Shown here: positions 11,305-23,435 of the stretch, one piece after another
Layout of the letters: the number at the start of each line of letters is the position of its first letter
How positions within the stretch are numbered: position 1 is the stretch's first letter
NCBI RefSeq assembly: GCF_947623445.1
Contig: NC_135242.1
Span: forward strand, 1,736,001 to 1,800,000
From: Clavelina lepadiformis
Taxonomy: Eukaryota; Chordata; Ascidiacea; Aplousobranchia; Clavelinidae
Direction of reading: 5' to 3'
DNA length: 64,000 nt
Made by a program: the position numbers and the translations under genes
Notes under the pieces: model-generated
The model's database searches: none
What the model saw: only the letters and a program-made list of their open reading frames with translations
Told to the model about the DNA's origin: nothing

Positions 11305-11870
11305 AATGCCTTTATAATAATTAGGGCAACCAGTTTTTTGACCTAAAAAGTTTAAAGTTTGGGTTTAAAATTTGCAAATTTTCACCTTATTTTGGCTTAA
11401 AAAGTTTAAATTTTGACAAAACGCTTTTCTAGTGTTGAATTTTTTTCGTTTCTGCGTATTAAGATTGACAACTTGCAGTTTCAATTTTTCAAATGCAATG
11501 CCTTCACATCGTGACGTCACCAGACGCGCTGAAAGGCCTTCCATCTCTTTGTGGCTTTGGTTCTAAGTATAATTTGGGGCACTGGAATTGTTTGCGGTAC
11601 AAGAAAAGAGAAAAACGGAAGAATAATATTACAAAATGGTTACAAAATTACAAGTTTAATAGATTTTGACCTAAAGGAAACAATTGGGACCGTATTTTGA
11701 CCTTAGGTAACATTTTGACTTTTATTGACCTAATAACTTCTATACTACACGTCGTACAAAGCTGAAATTTGTTTTGTGCTTGTCCGATAGCATTCTGGGC
11801 AGGTTAAAAAAAACTGACCATATTGACTTATGGTTGCCCTAATAATAATTAATGTATTTATAAAGGCATT
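11305..11870. mobile_element. MITE with TTAGGGCAACCA inner repeats (566 bp)
   Basis: The outer ends AATGCCTTTATAA form an inverted repeat, with a second inner pair TTAGGGCAACCA (around 11320 and 11840). The flanks GATTAGAAC and GGTTAGAAC look like an 8-9-bp target duplication with one mismatch, which suggests a hAT-class origin. Related fragments occur near 54.87 and 55.24 kb (TAGGGCGATTATTTTTTGAC and relatives). No coding frame. Confidence 0.65.
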
Positions 11871-12047
11871 GGTTAGAACTGCTGCTTTTGTATTGTATTA
11901 CCTTTACCATGCTTAAAATCACTGGAGCATAGCAAAAGGTTCGTAGTCTCTTTTTCATATCTTGCCAGGAGAATGAAGGTTATAGAAAATATAGACTATA
12001 GTTGATCTATCGCTGTAAATGGCGTAAAAAGTAAAACCCCCGCAGCA

Positions 12048-15000
12048 ATGGGAACTTTGGGGAAAATAACTATTTTTATTGGATTGTTATCTGTGCTATT
12101 TGGTTATATTACGCATAGGCCTATACCAGCAGATATTCCTGATCAATGGAAGTTTCAAATATTGGTCGACATACTTTCCGCTGCAGAAACTGTGGTAAGT
12201 AACTTAGCCTAATGTACTTCTGCAAATGTAGGCCTATGTGACCATGAGATGGAAAACCCGAAACTGCTTTGATTAATTATCTTCAAACCATTTTTTTTAA
12301 AGAAAGTTTTGTGCCTTGTCTTATTCGTATTCTCGTCAGCTAATGTTATATTTGGTTGCGTTCGTGCCGACATATTTTACCTATTCATATGTACACATGT
12401 TTTTAGTCTGTGACATCTTACATCGCTAACCTTAAGGCTTGATTGTTATTTATCGTGCCGCGTTTATTTGCTCAGTGCGTGACAACGGTGGAATCTGTGT
12501 TTGTGTGGTTTTGCGCTCGGTTTGGAAGTGCAAGGGAGTGTTGGGGCAGTCTATGTTTGGATTTGATAGAAGAAATATGGTTGTTTTTACACCTTTTGTC
12601 TATATGCTGATTCCTGACATAAGTTGTAAATTTTTGATCATTTGTTAATCAGTCGTTTTATTCTTCACCAAAAGCGCGGTGGGGACAAAAAATCAAGCCA
12701 ATTGTTACTAAAACGTGCCAATGAACAGGAAAAAGTGATAAAGCCGAAAAGGCCTAAAACATGTTCACGAAAAATGTTGATGTCATGAAAAATGTTAAAA
12801 AACACGGCCACTAAACCTAATGTTTGTAGTGTAATATTGTAGATGTTTTGAGACAAAATCAATTTCATAGCATTGTGCATAAATGTAGCGTTTTAATTTG
12901 AATTTTGTAGGCGGATGTTACAGACTGGCTAGGATACCAAAATAGATGGTGGTTTTACCCTGGTAACCTAGATATTGCGCTTCCTGTTGGACTACCACCT
13001 GATATAACTGTGGAGTACGTTGAGCTTGCTGGTATCAACACTGTTATAATAACTCCAAAAGGTAAAAGCTCTATTTCAGTTTGAATCACTGAATAATGAT
13101 GATTTACATGATTACATGAGCAATGGTTTGGATGATAAATATGTTTTCAGCTTTTAAATCTCGAACCAGTCCCGGTCCTGCATTGGTGTTTTACCATGGT
13201 GGAGGATGGGTATTCGGAAGTTTACGTAAGTTAATGTGATGTTTATTGGTTTGTTGCAAGATTTTAATGTGTCAGTTTGTTACGGTATACAGTGCAACTA
13301 GACAAAGAAATTAAGATAAAGTGAAAATTTAACGTTTTTGTAATTTCGTTTTGTGCAATTATCTTGTTTATTGTTTAGGGACATACATGGAACTTCTTGC
13401 AATGGCTGCTGAGGAAACAGGATTTGTTGTGATTTCACCTGAGTAAGTGGTGAAAAATATGACAAATGACAATTCAACTTTTACATTGATTTCATTTTAT
13501 AAGTATTGTTCAATGTTAATTTTCAATCTAAGATATCGTCGCGCCCCACAATTCCCATTCCCCATTCCATATGAAGATTGCCTCAATGTCACCTTAAACT
13601 TCATGAAGATTTCGGAAAATTTCAACGTCGACCCGAACAAACTAGTGTTGATTGGAGACAGTGCAGGTAATAAAAAGTATTCGATTTTTTTTAATTTAAT
13701 TGTCAACATAATTTTGTTAAAATACCAGACATGTTGTGAAAATTCTTTAAAAAAGTTGAATTTTCTTTTACTGCTTTGGTTTTAAAGAGTCGAATATTAT
13801 TTATTCTCACTATCTCTATGCTTAAATACTTGCCAAAAACATCTCATAGCCTGCAGTTGCTTTCATATCACACAGGCGGGAACCTCGGGATGTCAATCAC
13901 AGTGACACTTATTGAAATGAACAAGGAGGATCCAACCCTCCCGTTGCCAGCCATGACAACTTTGATCTATCCTGTCCTGCAAATGATCAACTTCCGCCTT
14001 CCGAGTTATCAACAAAATTTGCAATTTTTTTTTCCAAAACTTGTCGCCCCGAAATTTTGGTTGGCGTATATTGGGTAAGCACCTACCTTAAACAATCAAA
14101 CAGTAAGGTTTCAATTTATTAGAATTTATACTCTATACAATTTTACTTCACATGCAGCATAATGACGCATGTGATAAGTAAGTTATGTTTTTATACATTC
14201 CTATTATATTGGATAAGTTAATGTAACACAAATATAGTCAAGTATTGTTATATCAAGCAGTTTTTCTTGATTAGGTTCAATGATAAATTGGATTTGTCTC
14301 ATATTATTGCTGAAAATGGCCATGTCAATTACAAGAATGAAACAGTGCAAAGCTTCAAAGCTTTGGTCAATGCTGACTTGGTACCTGAAAGGTAAATTGC
14401 GGTAGTAATTAATTACACTGGTCTGCATGAAAATTTTATTCTGTATGATGCCAACGTTTTCTAGCTAATTTTGGTGCGCTGATTTCAAAAATGCCATCCT
14501 TTTTTGCCTGTCACATTAGGTTTTAAAGTTACGGTCGAAAAACCGCATCATTTTTCGCTTTTACGTTTAACTACCCACTTTTTTGTCAAAAGGATATTAT
14601 TTATCAAGATAGATTTTGTTATCACAATGAGCTACGTATGTGCATCAAAGCTACGTATGTGGTACCAGAAAAAACTCAAGAACCTTCCCTTTGGCGTCCC
14701 TACGGTATATAGGGAGCAAAAAAACCATCGCAATGACTGTTATTTTTGTATGGTGTATTAAGGGGTTTAACAGAAGAAACAAATCCAATATCAAGTACCC
14801 TAATTTAAAGTCAGCATTGAGGCCTGTACCACATTGTGATGAAATTCCTGTGCCGAATCCTCTAACAGAGATGTAAAGCTCCTCACAATCTGAAAGAAGT
14901 GCAGGTGATGGAGAGCACTATCTGGAAGGAATAAACGATGACTCTCCAAAGCTGTTTTCACAAACTAAGCTGAATGATCTCACAAGAGAGTTATATCTTT

Positions 15001-17065
15001 CAAAAGAATATGCACAACTTCTAGCATCAAGATTAAAGGAAAAGAATCTTCTAGAAAAGGGTACAAGTTTTGCGTGGTACCGCCACAGAAAGAAAAAAAT
15101 TACAGAATTTTTTAGTAAAGAAAATACTCTGGTTTATTGGAAGAATGTTCAGGGTTTAGTTGAAACATTTACAATATCATATTCAGCAGAATATTGGAGA
15201 CTGTTCATAGATTCTTGGAAGACGAGCATGAAAGCTGTGTTGTGTACAATGGGTAAACTGTGCCATCAGTACCTGTTGCACATTCTACTGAGATGCCAGA
15301 AACGTATGAAAACACAGAAACTCTGTTGCAAATGATACAGTACCAAGAGCATAACTGGTTGATATGTGCTGATTTAAAAGTTGTAGCTCTCATACTATAC
15401 TACACTAAATTTCCCTGTTTTCTTTATCTCTGGGACAGTAGGACAGATACTTCCCACTTTACTCGGAAATTGTGGCCAGCAAGAGATGAGTTTCTGCCTG
15501 GATCTAAGAATGTGAAGCCACATCCTCTTGTTGCTCCAGCAAAAGTTTTTTTACCGCCCTTGCACATCAAGTTTGAGTGCATGAAAAACTTTGTATACGG
15601 AGAAGGATTTAGGAACTTGCAAGAAAAGTTTTCGTCTTTATCCGAAGCTAAGCTGCAAGCAGGTATTTTCACTGGACCTCAAATCAGAGAACTGTTGAAC
15701 GATGAAGATTTTGAAAAAACGTCTATAACGGAATTGCAAGCCTGGAAGGGATTAAAAGCTGTTATCCAGCAGTTCCATGGAAATAACGGAGCCTCCATTT
15801 ACAAACAGCTTATTACAGATATGCTCGATGCCTTACAAAAACTTGGGGGCAGGATGAGCGTCAACATGCACTTTTTACCCTCCCAGCTAGACTACTTTCC
15901 AGATAACTGTGGGACGTTTAGTGAGGAACAAGGTGAACGTTTTCACCGGGAGATAATGGTGATGGAGGAACACTATCAGGGTAAGTGGAATGTCAGCATG
16001 ATAGCTGACTAATGCTGGTGTCTTAAAAGTGAAGACTCTTCTAAATATGAGAAAAAATCAGGTAGACACGCATTTTCAATAAAATAGATTCCGAGGTAGT
16101 GAACCGCTGTGCTTTCAATAATAAATAATCATTTTACTGGATTATATCGTTATTGCTGTCATATTTCAAAAATCTTTATTGTTTTATCATAAGAAGACAA
16201 AGATGTGTAACAATTCTGTGCAAACTGTGAATTTTTTCGAGTCAAGCTTGTTGTACACCTTACATTATTTGCGATTATTCACGAAAAACGCTCTATGACG
16301 TGTAACAGTTATCTCAAAAACCTGATGTGCTAGAATAAAACGGACCACAGATTCGGAATCAGCGCCACAAAATTAGCTATATTTGCATGTTTTTAGTGAA
16401 GAAAAAATTTTGAAGTTGAAAAATGCAGGCCAGTGTTATCCATAATTTTAATGTCAGTTGCTGTTATCGAGTCACTATTATAACCTTTTTCTTTTATTAC
16501 TCTATTTATTGCTTAATGAGTATAGGAGGGAAATTTGATTATATGGCAACCCGCATAACATATTCTTTTCAGGTACAAATCTAGAGGCTATAACAACACA
16601 ATGGCAACTTTCACGGAAGATGAAAAAGCAATGCTTACAGATGAGGTATTTTCTCATTTTGAGAGACATTACCTTGATGTCAGGGTTGCTCCTTTGATGG
16701 CCTCTGACGAGATTCTTGCCAAAATGCCACGCACTCACATTCTAGTTTGCGAGTATGATACTTTACGTGATGACGGGGTGAGTTACATCTTTTTATCCTC
16801 AAGACACTTTTTCACATGTTTTGTAATGTGGAAAACCTTATCTTTTAATATGCAAACCTGTGGTTTTGCCAGCTAACTTATTTCACCTTTTTTCATGACG
16901 TAGGTTCTACTTTTCGAAAGGCTGAAGAAGCTGAATAAGGACGTCACCTTTCAGCACCTTCCTGACACCTTGCATGGCTCTGTTTCCCTTGGTGCAGTGT
17001 TCAAGGGAAGCCACTACGGGCAGCAGAATAGAGATTTGTTTAAAGTTGTCCGAGATAATTTCTGA
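12048..17065 (+). CDS. AADAC/NCEH1-family membrane serine esterase, nine exons
   Basis: Exons: 12048-12194, 12911-13061, 13151-13225, 13379-13442, 13533-13666, 13876-14074, 14275-14391, 16573-16777 and 16904-17065. All have GT-AG borders and matching phases, giving 417 residues. Residues 1-22 (MGTLGKITIFIGLLSVLFGY) form a signal-anchor helix followed by HRPIPADIPDQW, as in arylacetamide deacetylase, so an ER-membrane enzyme with a lumenal hydrolase domain is expected. The oxyanion motif HGGGW is in exon 3. The nucleophile GDSAGG spans exons 5-6. The acid lies in YDTLRDDG of exon 8 and the histidine in LHGSVSL of exon 9, so the alpha/beta-hydrolase triad is complete. Family members hydrolyse lipid or xenobiotic esters; the substrate here is unknown. 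Intron 7 carries a transposon. Which paralogue of the family it is cannot be told. Confidence 0.93.
14462..16379 (+). mobile_element. Transposon-derived element in esterase intron 7, superfamily unresolved
   Basis: The ends are inverted repeats: TAGCTAATTTTGGTGCGCTG on the left and, in reverse complement, TAGCTAATTTTGTGGCGCTG on the right. Plus-strand frames encode parts of a protein family found repeatedly in invertebrate genomes. One part has FGVPTVYREQKNH..DCYFC and PNLKSALRPVPH. The largest (15260-16012) has DLKVVALILYYTKFPCFLYLWDS, LPPLHIKFECMKNF, GIFTGPQIRELL and GERFHREI..ME..YQGKWN. The coding region is broken in a few places, so it is a fossil. I do not know its superfamily. Confidence 0.65.
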
Positions 17066-17670
17066 TGCAATGTCTGAAACAGCTGTAACTTTTTAATTTT
17101 ATATGCATTCTTCAAATTTTGATCACTGTAATTTTTTTTCTGTTTGGATTGTGTTTTTTGAACTTTATTTAACAGTCTTACTTACAAATTTTTATGCAAC
17201 TAATAGATAGTGTATCTCGTTCATTTTTTTGTGCTGTGCAGACTGGAGTTAAGTGAGTGGGAGATCTTCACACCCACCTTCAGGCATATTTGACTTTTCA
17301 TATTTTGTCGTTATGGTGATTAGCTACATGCAATGTAGGCGTAAGTTTCTGTAGTGTTTTATGGTAATTTTCCAAATGATTTGATGACATTTATCGTCGA
17401 TTTCGTGTTAATTTTGTGCTTTGCAATAAGCTTAACATGGCTAAGGTAAGATTTTTCCGTTATTTTTCACTCGCAAATGAAGGGGTTGTTAACATAATTT
17501 ATGTCCAATGACTGATGACTGCATTAACAGCAAACATTGCGACGTCAAAGTATGGTTGTTATTTCCAGCGCGAGTAACGAAGGCTACCGAGCAATAAACC
17601 GGCACAAGTCTTAAATAAATAATCTTATCATGCAAGAGCTGGTAGGTTAGAAATTTTTCAACGCTGGGTT
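17066..17670. other. Esterase 3' flank and spacer
   Basis: The sequence after the esterase stop includes the likely 3' UTR. No canonical AATAAA was pinpointed close by, and no other gene is seen before the hAT element. Confidence 0.4.
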
Positions 17671-17686
17671 AGTTTAGAGTAGACTG

Positions 17687-19269
17687 CAATGGTTCTTAAC
17701 CTGGGTGCTACCGCCCCCTAGAGTGGCGGAAATACTCAAGGGGCGCTGTATTCTGAAGGTGTAACGATATTTAGCTCACTGCAAATTTGTTTTATTAGTT
17801 TAGTTTAGTAGATCAAGATCAATGTATTCTCTTGCTTTGTATAGGCCAGTCATTTTTTATTTAGGCCAGCATTTTGTTTATGACGTAACACTAAGAGTTA
17901 GTTAACAGCAAGTCAACGCAATTTCATTGCTAAGACAGTAAGCTTTAGCTCAGTTTAGTCTACTTAAATACGCTGCAAAACGAAACGATGACATCTAATG
18001 CTAGCAAAATACGAAAATGTGAAAATGAAAACAAAGGTTTTAATTTTGAGGCTCTCTGGTACTTGTATTTTCTGCAAATGGCTCTTCCATTGAATACATT
18101 TGCCCACCTCTGGATAGGCCTACTAGCCAATCGTTTTAGTTATGTCATAATGCGCATTGTTTGGTCTGATGCTTGATTCATTCGCTTTTAAAACGTGGTC
18201 AGTCAGTCATTCCACTTTCGAATGTTATTGCGTGTGCAACTGATGCAGCACCATCAATGACTGGACGCCATCGAGGATTCCTGGCACATCTTAAAAGAGA
18301 AGTTCCGGACATATTTACAATCCACTGTGTCATTCACAGACAGCATTTAGCTGCAAAGCATCTCAGTGGCAGATTGCATAGTACTCTGCAAGCTATTTTA
18401 TCAGAGCAATGAATAAGATCAAAGCCCATCCTTTGAATGACCGCATATCGCCAACTTTGTCATGAGAATGAAGAAAAATTTGAACTGCTCTTGCTACATA
18501 CAGAAGTCCGGTGGCTTTTAAAAGGAAAATGTTTACAACGCTTTTATGACCTCGATGATTCTGTTATTGATTTCTTTAAGTTTAAATTATTGGATGAGAA
18601 AGTGAGTTCAGATTTGGAAAGCAGACGTTGCTTATTTGTCTGATATTTTCAAGAAATTAAATGAGGTCAACATTAAATTGCAAGGAACCAAAATGTGTCT
18701 CATCAAAGCAAAGGGAATAATAATGGCATTTATTAGCAAATTAGATTTCTATAAAAATTGTTTACTAAGGGAAGACTTAAATCAGTTTCCTAGCTTAAAA
18801 GCCGTAAAGAAAAACCAAATCGATGATTCATGTTTGTCAGACACTGATCTAGACTGCTATTCCTCTCATTTTCAAGCATTCAAAGAAAAATTGTTGATCA
18901 GATTTAAAGATATCAAAGAATTAAAAATACCAGAGTAGGTTGTAAATCCATTCCAGGCTGATGCAAACAATGCTAATCCAAATCTAGTTGAAGAACTTAT
19001 AGACTTGCAAAATGACTTATTACTGTCTGAGGCTCTTTTTATCAAATATTGAACTTGATGTACTTAAGTTGGCAAGTTCTCACCAGGCCCAAGGTAGTCA
19101 TTAAATACATTTTTGTATATAAACCATTCTCTTATTATTACTCTCATTAATATATTAAATAATATCGCTTCTACCAAATACAAGGCAACCAGATTGGTGA
19201 TTAAGCCGGTTGACAGACTATGGAAACCTCTGAAAAGGGGCGCTGGGGAAAAAAGGTTAAGAACCACTG
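17687..19269 (+). mobile_element. Dead hAT element with ZBED5/FAM200-type transposase remains
   Basis: The left end CAATGGTTCTTAACCT and the right end, in reverse complement CAGTGGTTCTTAACCT, form the inverted repeat. GTTTAGAG occurs on both sides (17672-17679 and 19270-19277), with seven extra bases on the left. Plus-strand frames at 18173-18412 (ACATDAAPSMTGRHRGFLAHLK, HCVIHRQHLAAKHL), 18437-18643 (LLLHTEVRWLLKGKCLQRFYDL) and 18636-18938 are consecutive pieces of a hAT transposase of the ZBED5/FAM200 kind. They are separated by stops and frameshifts, and the N-terminal BED part and the dimerisation C-terminus are missing. It is immobile. Confidence 0.88.
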
Positions 19270-19425
19270 GTTTAGAGTAATCAAAGTTGAAAAAGATAAC
19301 AGTGTTTAGTGGACGTGCACTTATGTCATTTAAGCTGAGTAGAAATTAAGTTGACGGTAACTCCATATAGAGCTGGTAACAAACAATTTTGTCTTTGAGA
19401 GTTTTACAAAAAACTTTTGAGCGAG

Positions 19426-21107
19426 ATGGTGCAAGCTTCAGGCTGGAAAGACTGGATTCCAGTACGGTTTTTCAGAAATTTGTGGTTTTTCCTGAAAATG
19501 TCCTTCTTGGAAGTGTACGGAGACAATGTCAACTGGTTCAGGAGCAAAATGAGGAGTAAGAAAATGCGTCATGTTCACACATAGTACAAACAGCCTGCTT
19601 AAATAAACACGAAAAGACAAACGTACTCTAATAACTTCCATTTGCCGTGGCAGGTGAAATGTCGAATATTTATTTCTATTTATGCAGGCTGCTTTTGATA
19701 ATACTGTTTCTATATTTGCATTGTTACTTACAGGAAAAGCTTCTTTAAGCGGAAGAAATCACGACGTCAAAGAAAAGACAAATGTTAATTTTCAAACTCA
19801 GCGCATTATGAAGCAAGTGTTGAGTATTTACGCCATGATTGTAATCTAAAAAAAATCTAATGATAGTTTGGCAAAGAAAGTTTAAGCAATTCTTTTTCCT
19901 GCAGTTCGTTTAGTGCTCTAAAGATGTTCTTCTACAAATGCATGTACGTCGACATGTGTCGAAAGGCTCGTATAGATGGGAAAGCTCCCAACGCAAGAGT
20001 TTTAAAGTATGACACGAAACAGGAAATCAGGTAAAATGTATGAATAACCTAGAGCAGGTTCAGCGTTGAATACTTTATGGTGGTGTGGCATATCTTTATC
20101 CTCGGACTGGGAAAAGTCTTTACACGACTTAAACACGGAGATGATTCCTCATCGTTCGAGCACAGAGCCGAGTGTTTTTAAATATTTAACTTTTGCGAAA
20201 AATATACCTACATATTATTCAAGCGGGTGGTTTTGGAAAGCTTTTATTCCTGCTATCTACTAAGGGGCCTGCATAAGCTATAGTAGCCTATCAGAGCTAC
20301 AAAATTTTCAAAAAGCAGTTTTGATGGCTAACAATATTAGCACGACACCATCCCAAATACAAGCATTGCCATACACACGGAAAGCTCAGAATCTAATGTT
20401 CCAAATGAACGTAATTTTGCATCGCTTGTTGAATTGTAATGGGCGCGGTTTTTGTCCCTTTAGTTTGCTGGCCTTCATGTGTGCTGGGAGACCTCTAGTG
20501 GTAATATTTGGTTCATGTTCCTGACCCCCGTTTGTCAAAAGCCTCGAAGAACTTGGCAGGATTTCGCGGATGTACAAGGACAGGGTCGATTTTGTGGTCG
20601 TCTACATCGACGAAATACATGCCCTTGACGGCTGGTCTTTCGAACAGAACAAGTAACTGCAATTCTTTTCCAATTGACCGCTTAGCTATTATAAGTTAGT
20701 GATAAAGTATGTCATTCAGCAAATAACCAAAATATTGACTAAAATAAATGTGCGATAATTATGATGTTTATGTTACCTTCATATGAAAAATTTCCTGGTA
20801 ATAAGTGCGCCCCGAGATTGATTTAAAAATAATAATTTTTCTTGGCAGGTTTAAAATAAAGACGCATCGTGCAATTGAAGATCGTTTGTCGGCGGCTGAA
20901 ATTTTGCAGAGCTTGGATGACTTTTCTCTCCCGCTTGTGGTGGACATGATGAAGAACGAAGCAAACCTCAACTATGGAGGGTTGCCAGAGCGAATGTGCG
21001 TGGTACTAGATGGAGAAGTGAAATACATCGGCGGGATAGGACCTTACAACTTTAACATCGAAGAGATGATAACTTATTTGGAAAAAATTGTAAAATCTCC
21101 TCAATAA
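19426..21107 (+). CDS. DIO: Iodothyronine deiodinase, selenoprotein (copy 1)
   Basis: The well-supported exons are 19905-20030, 20464-20652 and 20849-21107, with matching phases. They read APNARVLKYDTKQEI, then LLAFMCAGRPLVVIFGSCS, an in-frame TGA at 20522-20524, then PPFVKSLEELGRISRMYKDR, DFVVVYIDEIHALDGWSF, HRAIEDRLSAAEIL, and LPERMCVVLDGEVKYIGGIG to the stop at 21107. The TGA sits exactly at the catalytic selenocysteine of deiodinases (GSCTU-PPF), so it is read as Sec. The enzyme removes iodine from thyroid hormones at a membrane. A likely first exon starts at ATG 19426 and contains a hydrophobic anchor (RFFRNLWFFLKMSFLEVYG). Its splice to 19905 is unresolved, and 19734 onward may be an extra exon. 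AATAAA is at 21387-21392. I could not fix the SECIS element, which should lie between 21108 and about 21410. Confidence 0.9.
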
Positions 21108-21814
21108 TTTTTAACTCATTCAACCAAATCATTTAATTTAAAATTTTATGCCACTGGGAAAACTAAATTACTTTCTATAATTTAGAATAAAATCGTGGGT
21201 TGGAAAACATTTGTTCCAAGTGCTTTTTGTGGAGTTTTATGACGAATTTTCTGTCACTACCATATTTGGTAACAAAAATATCCGATAAGCTGCTCCTCAA
21301 GATTCATTTGCAACAAATTGGCAAGTTCTTGGGTTGCTTTGATAGTTATTTTGCTCATCACTTTGCTCTGGGTTTAAAAATGGTTTAATAAACGCCTAAA
21401 ACTGTTATAGCTGATGAATAGCATGGTTGTATTATTTATCAAAAACTTGCACAAAAGTGTTTTAAACTGCAGTTGAAAGTGTGACATATTCCTGAGGGTC
21501 GGTATGGGATAAACCATTTTTGACAGAGTTGAGCTGCAGAACTGCGTGGTTATCTGACTTATTAGAACTTAGAGCAAGACGGTGACGAGCTTGGAGATGC
21601 AAGACTGTGTTCTGCATCCACTGGTTCTTTCAAAGAATCTGCAAACACGACACTGATTACTGTTACTGTTAGATACTTGATTATAAACCACAGGTCGGAG
21701 TGTACGTCACAAAACAAACAAAGGACCTGACAAAGATTAGTAACGTCGACTCATGAGTAACCAACGTAGGTTGGTTGAACAGAGCGAACTCTACAAGCTT
21801 AGACGTAGAATCTC

Positions 21815-23005
21815 TCACTGAACGCTTTCATGGCGTTTAAGATGATCTTTCAAAGTTTGTTTTTGACGAAAGCTTTCCCCGCACTGTTCACACTTGAACG
21901 GTTTTTCTCCCGTGTGCAGACGAATGTGTTCTGTTAATGTATGTTTGCAGGTCAAACCCTTTCCACAGATGCTACAGAGAAACGGTTTAGGACCGTTCTT
22001 GTGCTTTTCACGATGCTTACGTAAAGTTGTATGGCATGCGAATGCCTGATTGCATTCCATGCACTTGTAAGGCTTCTCCCCGGTGTGGATTCGCATATGT
22101 ATCTGTAATGTCGTTTGCTGAACGAATGATTTCTTACACACAGTGCATTCAAATGGTCGCTCTCCAGTGTGAATTCTGATGTGGCTTTTCAAATTACCTT
22201 TAAATTTAAAGGCCATGCCACACTGTTGGCACTGGTACGGCCGTAGGTCTTGATGGGCCTTCATGTGAACAGCCAACGTTGAGGCGATTTTGAAAGCTTT
22301 GCCACAGACATGGCAGGAATAGTTTCTCTCTGTCCCATGGCTGAGTAAATGGTCCTGAAGCTTTCGCCGTTTCTTAAAAGCTTTATCACAATCAGCAATT
22401 GTACATTTAAATGGTTTCTCAGTTTTATGTACAAGGAGATGCTGCGTTAAATAGCCTTTTATTTTGAAGGACTTATGGCAGTATATGCACTGGAAAGGCA
22501 AGCGACTGCTGTGGGTTTGCAAGTGTTGCAGTAGCGCTGCTCGCCTGCTGTATGTTCTTTTACATTGCGGACACTTCAAAGGGTTTTCATTTTGCACAAC
22601 ACTGCCATCTGGTGACAAATTTACAGGATAAGTGTTGTCTTCATTGTACTCATTCACAGCTGAACCCATATTTCTTTGAAATCCCAAGTCCGACGGATCA
22701 TTCTCCGTTTCTGAAAGCAAACTGTTCTCGTCTTCAAACAATTCCACATTTATGAAATATCTCAAACCATCCAGTTCAGACTCACTTCTTTCAACGACAT
22801 CATTTTCACGAGAATCAGGAAGTCTTGTTTTGCATCGAGCTGCTTGCTTCTTTACTTCAACGAAGCTTCCTGTGTTATTCAATGTGATGAGTGTTTCGAT
22901 TTTATATTCCAGTCTCTGAATGGCTGCCTTAATTTGTGAAAGAGAATCCATCAGTGAAATTAAACGCAGTTCTTTTAAAACCAGCACTTCCATGAGATTA
23001 TCCAT
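21815..23005 (-). CDS. C2H2 zinc-finger protein, type A, nine fingers (copy A1)
   Basis: A single open frame of 396 residues. I choose the ATG at 23005-23003 (MDNLMEVLVLKELRLISLMD); the frame can be extended four codons upstream, but only to a GTG. Residues 1-45 form a coiled coil (LKELRLIS...AIQRLEYKIETL) that aligns with the N-terminal helix of the other ZNF types here. Residues 60-140 are acidic. Nine fingers fill about residues 145-392; the third has CTIADCDKAF spacing, and linkers vary between TGEKPF and non-canonical QDLRPY, SSRLPF and KNGPKPF. It is probably a nuclear DNA-binding regulator. It ends ESVQ. It is 94-95% like A2 by eye. A1 lies between deiodinase copy 1 and ZNF-B1. Confidence 0.9.
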   Translation of the reverse strand: MDNLMEVLVLKELRLISLMDSLSQIKAAIQRLEYKIETLITLNNTGSFVEVKKQAARCKTRLPDSRENDVVERSESELDGLRYFINVELFEDENSLLSETENDPSDLGFQRNMGSAVNEYNEDNTYPVNLSPDGSVVQNENPLKCPQCKRTYSRRAALLQHLQTHSSRLPFQCIYCHKSFKIKGYLTQHLLVHKTEKPFKCTIADCDKAFKKRRKLQDHLLSHGTERNYSCHVCGKAFKIASTLAVHMKAHQDLRPYQCQQCGMAFKFKGNLKSHIRIHTGERPFECTVCKKSFVQQTTLQIHMRIHTGEKPYKCMECNQAFACHTTLRKHREKHKNGPKPFLCSICGKGLTCKHTLTEHIRLHTGEKPFKCEQCGESFRQKQTLKDHLKRHESVQ

Positions 23006-23435
23006 AACAGTAAACACTAGGAACTCTCAATCAACAACAAAACTGTTCTGTCTACAAAAATACTGCCTATAAAAAAAGTAAATATCGTTACAGAATGTTG
23101 TTCAAAAATTGTCAAGAATAACAAACAAAACTAGTCACTGCAGCAGATTCTATGGACTTACTGTTTGCAGAACAAGGATTCTTGAGCTTAATTACGCCTG
23201 TTAACTCTTCTAAAACATTTATAACTGAACTTTGTGCAAAAAAAAGAAAATTTGTAAAGCACAGTCTTAACCATAAAATAAAAACACATAAAACTGAACA
23301 TCATAATTATCAAACTGTCAAGAATTAAGGATGAAGTTGAACAGCCGTATAACTACAAATTTTGACATTTGAAAATGAATGTTTGCATTGTTTATTACAT
23401 TTATTAAATATTGTACACATTTCATGTCAATGATG

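Noticed and set aside
20321-20524. Independent 67-codon gene ending at TGA
   Set aside because: Its last part is the deiodinase Sec exon and the TGA is the selenocysteine codon; the first part is intron.
21239-21292. SECIS candidate beginning ATGACG in the deiodinase 3' UTR
   Set aside because: The distance from ATGA to the A-rich loop and the helix pairing do not fit a normal SECIS, so I could not call it by eye.
23006-23017. Four extra N-terminal codons for ZNF-A1 (also A2 and A3)
   Set aside because: The extension starts with GTG; the next in-frame ATG (MDNLMEV) is conserved in all three copies and is the sensible start.
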